From contig JAKSZT010054396.1 in NCBI GenBank assembly GCA_026826555.1, forward strand, positions 21,142,254 through 21,206,253: 64,000 nt of DNA. The letters run 5' to 3'. The translations under genes were made by a program, and so were the position numbers. Positions 33,463 through 43,554 of this stretch are shown here, one piece after another. The notes below the pieces were generated by a model. The model did no database searches, had not been told where the DNA came from, and was given only the letters and a program-made list of their open reading frames with translations. The DNA is from Tolypeutes matacus. Lineage: Eukaryota > Chordata > Mammalia > Cingulata > Chlamyphoridae. The stretch's first letter is position 1, and each line of letters starts with the position of its first letter.

Positions 33463-33962
33463 GAGAGAAAACCTAACTGCAGTGGAGAATCACCTGCCCA
33501 AGGCCTGGTACATCTACCCAAGGCCTAGTGCCATAAGAGACCAGATGACAAAAGGCCCACCCATCACCTAACCACCACACACTTCACTGACCCCTCCCCT
33601 GGACAGTTCTCACTCTGGTCAGCAGAAATACAGAGCCAGTATAAAGTTAGTTTTCAATCCTTCTTTTGCATAAGGCAGACCAATGAGGACATTGTGACTT
33701 ACAAGTCTTCATTTACATGAAAAGGGAAAAGGTGGGGGATCCCAGCCTTAATAAAGCAGCACCGCTAGCCTCAGCAGTCACAATTCATGTGACTTGTATG
33801 AGCATGCCCACACTCTCCTCTTAAATGTGTAATTTCATTTTACATTAAATATTCTTATGACTGTATGACTAATCCTTGAATTCTTTCTTGCAACTGTATC
33901 ACAACCCTCCTACCCTAGGTTGAGATCTTTCTCCAAGACCTCCCATGGCCTCACCGACATCA
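33463..33962 (+). mobile_element. 5' LTR of a class-I (gammaretrovirus-like) ERV
   Basis: A probable LTR ending CA at about 33962, followed by a primer-binding-site-like sequence. AATAAA at 33751-33756 lies downstream of unique U3-like sequence. The start is uncertain; TGAGAGAAAACCTAACTGC at 33463 is my best choice since related ERV9/HERV-W LTRs begin TGAGAGA. The order LTR, primer site, gag remnant supports the call. Confidence 0.55.
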
Positions 33963-33967
33963 GACTT

Positions 33968-33985
33968 TGGCAACTATGAAGGGAC
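33968..33985 (+). promoter_or_regulatory. Primer-binding site of the class-I ERV
   Basis: TGGCAACTATGAAGGGAC resembles the arginine-tRNA primer site TGG(C/T)GACCACGAAGGGAC of the ERV9/HERV-W type, with four or five mismatches. It follows the LTR end by five bases. Confidence 0.5.
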
Positions 33986-35306
33986 AAGAAAAGTAAGTAT
34001 TGGCCTGTCAGCCTCTTCTACCAGACTCTGTCCTTTCCTACCTACTCCTTTGCGCTCTGTTCTTTTGGACACAATATAATTTCGACCAATCCAGCTGACC
34101 ACGGCTCTCCTCCACGCAGGTGATGGCTAATGCCACCCGTAAGAGTGTGACTAGGAAATTACCTGAGTCAAGAAAGAGTTCACCTGCCACTTTTCCTGTC
34201 CCACTGCCGTGCAATAACCCCTCTTTGCCACTTTCTCTGTTTACAACTTGCAACCTTACTTTTCTTGCAGCTTAAATATATCTTTTGGTTCTGAGATGGC
34301 AAGTTTCTTCCTCCACATAGCAGGTCCCCTCTGCCCATCCACTATTCAAGAGGATTGTGTTGTCTCTGTGGCAATCAGCAGTCCAACTACAAACAGTTGA
34401 GCCCATGGATCTCTCATTTAACCACTTCCTGTGATTCATTAACATTAGTTAGCTGCTTTTTTCTGCCATGTGCTCCTTTATAACCTGTGTACCCACCATT
34501 TCGCTGGGGAGAGCCAGGCATGGTGTTGGTCATGGGATATGACCCCTACTTCTTCTGAGGCACATTCTCTCCAAATGCTTGCACCACCCTAAGGATCACT
34601 CAGATACTCTCATAAGGACCCTCCAGAGACATGTCCTCTTCTTCATGTTAGAAACCCTTCTGATTCATATTGATCTCAATCAGAGGGGACTAGACAGCCA
34701 TTTTAGTGTGCCTCAGACTTTCCTATCCTCTCAAACTTCAGAAATGTTCAAGCAATCATTGGGCCCCAGGGTGTCTGGAGACCCCCTGGCCAGTAAGACT
34801 TAGGATTCCAGGTCTCAAAGTAGAATCCAGGAAATGAAGCAGGAGCCCTTGTAGGGACCCCACACTCATAGGTGAGGACCTGTGTATCTCTCCTTTCTTA
34901 TCTTCCTCCTTCATAGGCCAATACAGACCTAGCAAAAGACCAGGACATGGGTAACTCTCCCTATATACCCATAGACTCAACCTGGGGTACCTCTTAAAAC
35001 ATTGGAGCATTTTCCAGCTAGACAGCCTAAAATGGAAAAACTTAATTTTTTCTATAATACTACATGGCCCTAATATAAATTTGAGGATTGAAAAATATAG
35101 CCCAAAAATGGAATGCTTAAAAGACCTTACTCTAATTAGATCTTTTCTGTAAGCAAAAAGAAAAACAGACAAAAATTCCTTATGTTCAGGTCTCCATGGC
35201 ATTACCTCAAAACACTGACCTCTGAAGAACCTGCCATTTATGTTATGCTCATACCTTTCTAGAAAAGCCAAGCGGGATGAAAGAGTCATATAGAAATCTG
35301 AGTATG
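33986..35306 (+). pseudogene. Class-I ERV leader and gag remnant
   Basis: After a leader, 34960-35270 encodes a frame-broken peptide with the gag landmarks of class-I ERVs: a 'PLGYLLKHW' start, 'FFYNTTWP' at about 35047-35070, and a 'PWHYL' segment near 35190-35215. Stops and at least one frameshift near 35030-35045 show it is dead. Gag normally builds the virion core; nothing functional is expected here. The sequence is cut at about 35306 by the DAS-I SINE and the large L1 block. I describe fragments only. Confidence 0.55.
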
Positions 35307-35322
35307 AAAACTATTAGAGAGA

Positions 35323-35421
35323 GGGGAGTGGGTGTAGCTCAGTGGCTGAGCATCTGCTTCCCAGGTACAAGGTCCCAGGTTCAATCCCCAGTACCTCCTA
35401 AAAACAAAACAAAACAAAACA
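35323..35421 (+). mobile_element. DAS-I-type SINE monomer
   Basis: Head GGGGAGTGGGTGTAGCTCAG, box B GGTTCAATCCC, CCTCCTAAA, then an (AAAAC)n tail. Flanks AAAACTATTAGAGAGA (35307-35322) and AAAAGCTATTGGAAAG (35422 on) are an imperfect 16-bp duplication. It sits exactly at the 5' junction of the large L1, inside that L1's own target duplication. Confidence 0.85.
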
Positions 35422-36059
35422 AAAAGCTATTGGAAAGGTTTCTGGGAAGATGGTGTTGAAACAGGCAGCTCTCTCACAAAAACAACAGAGAAAAAGCCAA
35501 AAGCTGTCCAAGGGGGTCAGCAGACCAGGACAGTGCTATGCAACTACCAGGAGAGCAAGGGACCCAAAATGACAATCATGAATTACTAAAACCCCATGGA
35601 TGTTGGGAAGGGCACCCATCCCCTACCCTCAAGGCATGCAGCCTGGATGAAACCTGTGACCCACTGCAGCTGACTGAGAGGGGAACAGACATCTTCCTCA
35701 CTGGGAAAAGGGAGGGTCCGGTGGAGGGAGGAGAGTAGTTTCTCTTCAGTGAATTTGGCCAGCAGAATCCACTTTGAATCTCAGCTCTGGGCAGACCATA
35801 AACATGGGCAAGTGGAGGTTGAAAGAAACACCTCTGTGGAAAGGTTCATGGACAATCACCATCTGCTGGATTGACAGGAAACTGCAAGGAGAAAACTACT
35901 TTTAGGTCTCTCTTAACCCCAACTCCTGGGAGAAAATCAGTGAGTCCCTGGCCCAATTTTGATAACTTAAGCTGGGGAATTTTAAAGACTCAGAATAAAT
36001 TGAACCTAAAATCAAAGAAGAGCCATGAAGAAAACACTAGGCAAGAGAGAGAAATTGAC

Positions 36060-37395
36060 CAGCAGATTTAACTCACCAACATATTCAGATGCCTAGACAT
36101 CAGCAAAAAATTATAAGCCATTCTAGCCCAGCCAAAGGAATAAACCAAATATCCTGGTGAAATACGAGATTCAAGGCAACTAATTGATGATTATCACACA
36201 AATCTCCTAAATCAATTCAAAGAATTGAAGGAAAATATGGCTAAAGAGATAAAGGATATTAAGAAGACACTAGTGAGCATAAAGAACAATTTGAAAGCCT
36301 GCAAAGAAAAGTAACAGAGCTTATGGGAATGAAGACACAATGGATAAGATTTTTAAAAACATTAGAAACATATAAGAGCAAATTTGAATTAGTCAAAGAC
36401 AGAATTAGTGATATTGAGGAAAAAACATCTGAACTTGAAAAGACAGGAAAACAGAAAGAGAAAAGAATGGAAAAAATGGAACAAGATCACAGGGAATTGA
36501 ATGACAATGAGAAATGCACAAACATACTTCTTGTCAGTGTTCCAGAAGGGGAAGAGAACAGAAAAGGGACAGAAAGAAAATTTGAGGAAATAATGACCAA
36601 AAACTTCCAAGCCTTATGAAAGACATAAATATCAATATCGAAGAAGGACAACACACCCCAAATAGACTATATCTGAATAGACCTACTCTGGTCTACTATT
36701 CTGAATGACAAATATAAGATATAAAGAAAGGATTCTGAAAGCAGCAAGAGAAAAGCAAAACATCACATACAAGGGTACCTCAATAAGATTAAGTGCCAAC
36801 CTCTCAACAGAAACCAAGAATGTGAGGAGAAAGTGATATGATGTATTAAAGGTACTGAATGAGAAAAACTGCTAGCCAAGAATTCTGTATCTGGCAAAAC
36901 TGTCCTTCAAAAATGAGGGTGAGGAAAGTAGATGTGGCTCAAGTGACTGGGCTCCCATCTACCATATGGGAGGCCCTTAGTTCAGTTCCCAGGGCTTCCT
37001 AGTGAGGGTAAGCTGGTCCATGCCTGCAGAGAGCTGGTGGCCCACACCCACAGAGAGCTGATGGCCCGCACCCACGGAGAGCTGATAGCCTGTGCCCATG
37101 GAGAGCTGGCACAGCAAGATGATGCAACAATGGGAGACAAGCAGACACAGAGGAAACGTGCAGCGAATGGACACAGAGAGCAGACAGTGAGCATAAGTGG
37201 TGGCAGGGGGCAATAAATAAAATAAATAAAAACAAATCTTAAAAAAAAAAATGAGGGTGAGTTCAAAGTCTTCACAGACAAACAAAAATCAATAGAATAT
37301 GTTACCAAAAGATCAGAACTACAAGAGATACAAAAAGGAGTGTTGCAACCTGAAAGGAAAAAACAAGGGCAAGAGACTTTGAGAAGAGTGTAGAA
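36060..37395 (+). pseudogene. L1 ORF1 (RNA-binding chaperone) remnant of the outer L1
   Basis: L1 ORF1p is a trimeric coiled-coil RNA-binding protein. A Lys/Glu-rich coiled-coil part at 36323-36480 is followed by the RRM entry 'ILLVSVPEGEENRKGTE' (about 36520-36570). After several stops the C-terminal domain can be followed as 'SIRLSANLSTET'-like codons near 36775-36820 and 'LSFKNEGEFKVFTDKQKS'-like codons spanning the SINE at 36924-37246. Frameshifts and the SINE rule out a product. Confidence 0.75.
36924..37246 (+). mobile_element. DAS SINE with expanded GAGAGCTG repeats
   Basis: Head at 36924-37010, then four GGAGAGCTG-type units (about 37026-37110), AGCAAGATGATGCAAC, and an A-rich tail. 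Perfect 15-bp duplication AAAAATGAGGGTGAG at 36909-36923 and 37247-37261. Inserted in the L1 ORF1 C-terminal domain. Confidence 0.93.
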
Positions 37396-37738
37396 ATGAA
37401 TATTATTAGGAAGGGTAAATTAAAGGTTAAAAAGACAGACAAGAGTAAGAGATGACAATGGAAAGCCAAAGTATAAATTGGATGAAGTAAGTGATGCCTT
37501 TATAGTAATAACATTGAATGTTAATGGTTTGAACTCCACAGTCAAAAGACATATAGATATATGGATTAAAAATGGATAAAAAATATGAGCCATCTATATG
37601 CTGTCTACAAGAGACTCACCTCAAACATAAGAACACAACCATGTTGAAAGTGAAAGGATGGAAAAAAGATATTCCATGTAAATAGTAACCAAAAAATATC
37701 TGGAGTAGTAATACTAATATCAGACAAAATAGATTTTA

Positions 37739-37964
37739 GGGAGTAAATGTGGCTCAAGCAGTTGAGTGCCCACCTCCCACACGGGGGGTCCCAGGTTTGG
37801 TTCCTCCTAAAGAAAAAAAAAAAAAAACACAAGCAAATAGACAATGAACAGACAATCAGAAAAAAGAAAAAAAAAAAAAAAAAGCAGACAATGAGCAAAA
37901 ATAATTAGCAGGCCACGAGCACAAGCAATAAGCAAACAGACAAGGGAGCCATCTCAGGGGAGGA
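37739..37964 (+). mobile_element. DAS SINE without an A tail
   Basis: DAS head at 37739-37812, A-rich runs in the body, and a 3' end GGGAGCCATCTCAGGGGAGG with no poly-A. Perfect 13-bp duplication AAAATAGATTTTA at 37726-37738 and 37965-37977. The same 3' end occurs in the element at 49638-49962. Confidence 0.9.
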
Positions 37965-38307
37965 AAAATAGATTTTAAATGCAAAACTGTTATAAGGGAT
38001 GAAGAAGGTCATTATATATTAATAAAAGGGGCAATTCACCAAGAAGAAATAAATATAATAAATATGTGTGCATATAACCTGGGTGCCCCAACATACATGA
38101 GACACACACTGACAAAGCTGAAGGGAGAAATAGATGTCTCTACAATAAAGTTGGAGACTTCAATTCATCACTCTCAACATTAGATAGAACATCTGGACAG
38201 AGGATAAAGAAACAGAATTAGAACAATATAATAAATGAACTAGACCTAACACATTTATAGAGGATTACACCCCCAAAAAGCAGGATATACATTCTTTTCA
38301 AGAGCTC

Positions 38308-38685
38308 TTGGTGGGAAGTGGATGTGGCTCAAATGACTGAGTTCCTGCCTACCACATGGGAGGTCCCAGGTTCAGTTCCCGGTGCCTCCTAAAGAAGATG
38401 AGCAAGACAGCAAGCTGATGTGATGTGCTGGTGTGGTGAGCTGATGCAATAAGATGTTGCAACAAGAGACACAAGGAGGAAAACATAATGAGAGACAAAA
38501 CAAAGCAGGGAGCGGAGGTGGCTTAAGCAATTAGGTGCCTCCCTCCCACATGAGAGGTCCTGGGTTCAGTTCCCTGTGCCTCCTAAAAGGAAGATGAGCA
38601 CACAACGAACAGACACAGCAAATGCAAACAATGAGGGAGTGGGAAGAAATAAAAATAAAATCTCTTAAAAAATATTTTTTTATAA
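38308..38685 (+). mobile_element. DAS SINE, dimeric
   Basis: Two heads (38312-38390 and 38508-38585) with CCTCCTAAAG, separated by GATGTTGCAACAAGAGACAC and AACAAAGCAGGGAGCGGAGG. Tail AATAAAAATAAAATCTCTT. Duplication AAGAGCTC at 38300-38307 and 38686-38693. Confidence 0.88.
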
Positions 38686-38963
38686 AAGAGCTCATGGATC
38701 CTTCTCCAGAATAGACCATATGTTGGGTCATGAGACAGGTCTCAATAAATTTAAAAAGACTGAATTTATATAAAACACTTTCCCTGATCATAACAGAATG
38801 AAGCTGGAAATCAATAACAGATGGAAAAAGGGAAAATTCATAAATATGTGGAGATTAAATAACACACTCAAATAACCAGTGGGTCAAAGAAGAAATTGCA
38901 AAAGAATTCAGTAAATATTTTGAGACAACTGAAAATGAGAACACAGCATTATCAAAACCTTTG

Positions 38964-39188
38964 AGGGAAACAGATGTGGCTCAAGTGATTGGGCTCCCAT
39001 CTACTATATAGGAGGTCCAGGGTTTGATTCCCAGGGCCTTCTGGTGAAAGGCAAGCTGGCTCACGTGGTGAACTGGCCCAAGTGGAGAGCTAGCCCATGC
39101 AGAGTGCTGACCTATATGGAATGCTGGCTCTTGCAAGAGTGCTGGCCTGCACGGAGAGCTGGTGCAGCAAGATGATGCAGCAGAATAA
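38964..39188 (+). mobile_element. DAS SINE, 3' end cut off at an L1 junction
   Basis: Head GGGAAACAGATGTGGCTCAA and several GAGAGCT/GGAATGCTGG units, then AGCAAGATGATGCAGCAG. It stops without its usual tail where the inner L1 begins, and no target duplication was found. Confidence 0.8.
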
Positions 39189-39194
39189 ATACAT

Positions 39195-40170
39195 CTAGTA
39201 AACCAGATGCCAAGACACCAACAAAAAATTACAATCCATACCAAGAAACAGGAAAATATGGTCCAGTTCAAAGAACAAGATAAGCCTCCAGGTGACATAA
39301 AGGAGTTAAGACAACTAATTATATATGTTCAAACAAATCTCCTTAATAAATTCAATGAGATGGTTAAAGAGATTAAAGATATTAAGAAGATACTGGATGA
39401 GTGCAAAGAAGAATTTTTATAGAAAAATAGCAGCTTTTATGGGAATGAAAGGCACAATAAATGAAAAAAAAAATACACTGGAGGCATATAACAGCAGATT
39501 TGAAGAGGCAGAAGAAAGGACTGCTGAGCTTGAAGACATAGCCTCCAAAAGCAAACATACAAAAGAACAGATGAAGAAAAGAATGGAAGAAATTTAAAAT
39601 GGTCTCAAGGAACTAAAGGATGGCAAGAGACATCCAAAGGTATGTGTCATGGGTGTCCCAGAAGGAGAAGAGAAGGGAAGAGGGGCAGAGGGAATATTTG
39701 AAGAAATAATGGTAGAAAACTTCCCAACTCTACTGAAGGACATAGATATCCATATCCAAGAAGCACAATGTACTCCCATCCGAATAGAACAACTCTGAGA
39801 CCCGTACTAATCAGAATGTCAAATGCCAAAGACAAAGAGAGAATTCTGAGAGCAGCAAGAGAAAAATGATGCATAACATACAAGGGATACCCAGTAAGAT
39901 TAAGTGCTGATTTCTCATAAGAAATCATGGAGGCAAGAAGGCAGTGATAGGACATATTTAAGATACTGCAAGAGAAAAACTGACAGTCTTATAACTGACA
40001 AGACTGTCTTTCAAAAATGAGGGCAAGTTTAGAATACTCACAGACAAACAGAAACTGAGAGATTTTGCAACCAAGAGACTAGTTTTGCAGGAAATACTAA
40101 AGGAAGTGCTACAGCCTGAAAAGAAAAGAGAGGAGAGAGAGGCTTGGAAAAGAGTCTAGAAATGAAGATT
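39195..40170 (+). pseudogene. L1 ORF1 remnant of the inner L1
   Basis: Coiled-coil part with 'QLIIYVQTNLLNKFNEMV' (about 39309-39365) and Glu/Lys heptads to 39597, then 'VCVMGVPEGEEKGRGAEGIF' (about 39640-39700), the RRM entry, and a C-terminal part to 40160. Several stops and frame changes. Confidence 0.75.
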
Positions 40171-41892
40171 ATAGCAGTAAAAGTAACTAAAAGTGTAAAT
40201 AGAATGGTGAAAATAAAATATGACAGATAAAACCCAAAGGTCAAAATGGGTGAAATAAGAACTGCCTTTACAGTAATAACATTGAATGTTAATGTATTAA
40301 ACATTCCATTAACATTAAACTCCCCAGTCAAAAGACACAGAATGGCAGAGTGGATAAGAAAATATGAATCATCTATATGCTGTCTACAGGAGACTCACCT
40401 TGGACCTAAGGAACAACAACAACAAAAAAAGCCATAGTACTTATACTTATATCAGATGAAATAGACTTTAAAAGCAAAACTGTTATTAGAGAAGGGAAGG
40501 ACATTATATATTAATAAAAGGGAAAATTCACCAGGAAGAAATAATCATAAATGTATATGCACCTAACTAGGATGCCCCAAAATACATGAGGCAAACAATG
40601 GCAAAACAGAAGTGAGACACAGATGTCTCTACAATAATAGTTGGAGACTTCAATACACCATTCTCAGCATTGGATAGAACATCTGGGCAGAGGATCAATA
40701 AAGAAACAGAGAGCTTGAATAATATAATAAATGGATGAAACCTAATAGACATGTACAGAACATTGCACCCCAAAACAGCAGGATATACATTCTACTCAAG
40801 TGCTCATGGATCTTTCTCCTAGACCATATGTTGGGTCACAAAGCAGATATCAATAAAATCAACAAGATTGAAATTATACAAAGAACTTTCTCTGATCATA
40901 ATGGAACAAGAGGCAGAAAAGGGAAAATTCACTAATATATGGAGATGAAACAATACATTCTTAAATAATCAGTGGATCAAAAAAGAAATTGCTAGAGAAA
41001 TCAATAAATATCTCAAGACAAATGAAAACAAGAACACAACATATCAGAACCAATGGGATGCAGTGAAGGCAGTGCTGAGAGCTTGAATATTTACATTAAA
41101 AAAGAAGAAAGCTAAAATCAATGACCTAACTACACAGCTGGAAGAACTAGAAAAAGAACAGCAAACCAATCCCAAAGCAAGTAGAAGGAATGAAGAAACA
41201 AAGATCAGAGCAAAAATAAATGAAATTGAGAACAAAAAAACAATAGAGAGAATTAACAAAACCAAAAGTTGGTTCTTTGAGAAGATTAACAAACTGACAA
41301 ACCCTTAGCTAGACCAACTAAGGAAAAAAGAGAGAAGGTGCAAATAAATGAAATGAAAATGAAAACAGGGGCATTACTACTGACCACACAGAAATAAAAG
41401 AGATTATAAAAAGATTCTATGAACAACTGTACACCAACAATCTAGACAATGTAGACAAAATGGAAAAATTCCCAGGAACATACGAACAACCTACACTGAC
41501 CCTAGAAGAAATAGAAGACCTCAAAATACCAATCACAAGTAAAAAGATTGAAACAGTCATCAAACAACTCGCCAAAATGAAAAGTCCAAGACCAGATAGT
41601 TTCACAGGTAAGTTCTACCAAGCATTCAAAGAAGATTTAATATCAATCTTATTTAAGCTCTTCCAAAAAAATTGAACAAGAAGGAATGCTACCAAACTCA
41701 TTCTATGAAGCCAATATCACCATAATACCAAAAAAAAAAAAAACAGGTAAAGATATTACCAAAAAAAGGAAATTATAGATCCATTTCCCAAGTGAAAACA
41801 GATGCAAAAATTCTCAACAAAATACTTGCTAATCGAATCTAACACATTAAAAGAATCATTCATCATGATCAAGTTGGTTTTATATCATATTC

Positions 41893-42078
41893 TTTTTTTT
41901 TTTTTTAAAGATTTTATTTATTTATTCATTCATCCCCCCCCTTGCTTCTCGCGCTCGCCGGGTCAGCCAACCATGCCGTGCGGTCGGGCCCGCCCCCACC
42001 AGGAGGCCCCAGGAACCGAACCCGGGGCCTCCCACATGGTAAACGGGAGCCCCACTGATTGAGCCACAGCCGCTTCCC
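41893..42078 (-). mobile_element. DAS SINE, short GGGAAGCGGC subtype
   Basis: Minus strand; T14 tail, AAAGATTTTATTTATTTATT, and an intact head with reverse box A (GATTGAGCCACAGCCGC). CpG dinucleotides are largely kept (CTCGCGCTCGCCGGG), unlike most copies here, which implies a young insertion. Duplication TCATATTCTTTTT at 41885 on and 42079 on. Confidence 0.9.
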
Positions 42079-42611
42079 TCATATTCTTTTTTTATACCAT
42101 TTTCTTGTGGTTCAACACAAGAAAATCTATCAGCATAATACACCACATTAATAAAGAAGAAAAATCACATGATCCTATTGACTGATACAGAAAAGACATT
42201 TGACAAAATATTGCACCCTTTCTTGATAAAAATACTACAAAAGATAAGAATTGAAGGAAACTTTCTCAACATGATAAAGGCCATATATGAAAGAAAAACA
42301 CAACAACAAACATTGTACTCGATGGCGAAAGACTGAAACTTTTCCCATTGAAATCCAGAACAAGACAAGGATACCCACTGTCACTATTATATTGTTCAAT
42401 ATAGTACTAGAGGGTCTAGCTAGAGCAATCAGGCAAGAAAAAGAAATAAAAGGCATCCAAATCGGAAAGGAAGAAGTAAAACTTTTGCTATTTGCAGATG
42501 ATGTGGTCCTATATCTAGGAAGTTCCGAAAAATCTACAACAAAGCTGCTAGAGCTAATAAATGAATTCAGTATTGTGTCAGGATACAAGATCAATATGCA
42601 AAAAACAGTGG

Positions 42612-43046
42612 GGGAGCCGATGTGGCTCAAATGGTTGGGCATCCATCTGCCATATGGAGGGATCTGGGTTCGATCCCTGGGACCTCCCGGTAAAATAAAA
42701 TATATATATATATAGAAGGCGCATGGGCTGCCAGGCTCTGTGTGCTGGTGAGCCGCCAGGCCCCGGGAGCCATGCAGCAAGATGATGACGTAACAGAGGA
42801 GAGACAAGATGAGATGCTCCGAAAGCTCTGAAAACCAGAAATTGAGGTGGCGCAGGTGGCAGAACACCTCTCTCCTACATCAGAAGTCTCCCGGATCGAA
42901 TCCTGGTGAAGACTGGAGGAGAAGGATGAGAAGAGATGGCAGGAAACAGACACAAAGAATTGCCCAGCGAATGAACACAAAACAGCAAATGGGGAAGTGG
43001 GGGGGTTAAAATGGATAAAATAAATAAATAAATCTTGAAAAAAAAC
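42612..43046 (+). mobile_element. DAS SINE, second dimeric type (about 435 bp)
   Basis: Head GGGAGCCGATGTGGCTCAAA, linker CCTCCCGGTAAAATAAAATA with an (TA)n run, CAAGATGATGACG, then a second diverged head 'GAGGTGGCGCAGGTGGCAGA' with CGGATCGAATCCTGGTGAAG, and tail AAATAAATAAATCTTG. Duplication AACAGTGG at 42604-42611 and 43047-43054. The reverse-strand element at 61121-61561 has the same layout. Confidence 0.87.
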
Positions 43047-43354
43047 AACAGTGGTGTTTCTATACACTAGTAATGTGCAATCTGAGGAGGAAGTCAGGAA
43101 AAAGTTCCATTTACAATAGTGATTAAATGAATCAGATATTTAGGAATAAACTTAACCAAGGATGTAAAGCACTTGTATTCAGAAATCTACAATGTGTTGC
43201 TAAAGGAAATTTTAAAAAGACCTAAATATTGGAAGAAAATTCCATGCTCATGGATTGGAACACTAAATATCACTAAGATGTCAATTCTACCCAAATTGAT
43301 ATACAGATTCAATGCAATCCTAATAAAGATTTCACAAGCATTTTTTAAACAAAT

Positions 43355-43446
43355 CAATTTTATTGATACATATTAATAAATCATACAATTCATCCAAAGT
43401 GTACCATCAATGGTATTTGGTATAATCACATAGTTGTGTCCACCAG
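43355..43446 (-). mobile_element. Short 5'-truncated L1 3' end
   Basis: About 92 bp of an L1 3' end, minus strand. It resembles 47365-47425: both end CAATAAAATTGATTTG, with a TTTGGATG stretch before it. Flanked by the 15-bp repeat ATTTTTTAAACAAAT at 43340-43354 and 43561-43575, which encloses this piece plus the DAS-I SINE. So a very short L1 insertion came first. Confidence 0.75.
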
Positions 43447-43454
43447 AATTTTTT

Positions 43455-43554
43455 TGATTGAGTCTCATTTCCTTTTTAGGAGGTACCAGGGATTGAACCA
43501 AGGACCTCATCAGTGCGAAGCAGGTGCTCAACCACTGAGCTACACCAGCTCCCC
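43455..43554 (-). mobile_element. DAS-I-type SINE monomer inside the short L1 end
   Basis: Minus-strand head GGGGAGCTGGTGTAGCTCAG, box B GGTTCAATCCC, CCTCCTAAAAAG. Perfect 13-bp repeat ACCAGAATTTTTT at 43442-43454 and 43555-43567, nested in the duplication of the L1 fragment. Confidence 0.9.

Larger units (their letters stand above)
37465..38962 (+). pseudogene. L1 ORF2 endonuclease remnant of the outer L1
   Basis: The apurinic-like endonuclease domain of ORF2 nicks target DNA. Landmarks are 'SICCLQETHL' (about 37585-37620), 'GVVILISDKIDF' (37703-37738) and 'AGYTFFSRALG'-like codons before the SINE at 38308. Many stops and two SINE insertions break it. It ends at about 38962 in the segment leading to RT. 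Confidence 0.75.

Noticed and set aside
34756..35289. 177-codon open frame, minus strand
   Set aside because: Antisense to the class-I ERV leader/gag remnant, which is the better explanation; no domain seen.
42235..42867. 210-codon open frame, minus strand
   Set aside because: It is antisense to the L1 reverse transcriptase and enters a DAS SINE; the A-rich sense strand leaves few stops on this side.
43355..43554. L1-end plus DAS-I as a composite SINE
   Set aside because: Each part has its own nested duplication, so two successive insertions explain it better.
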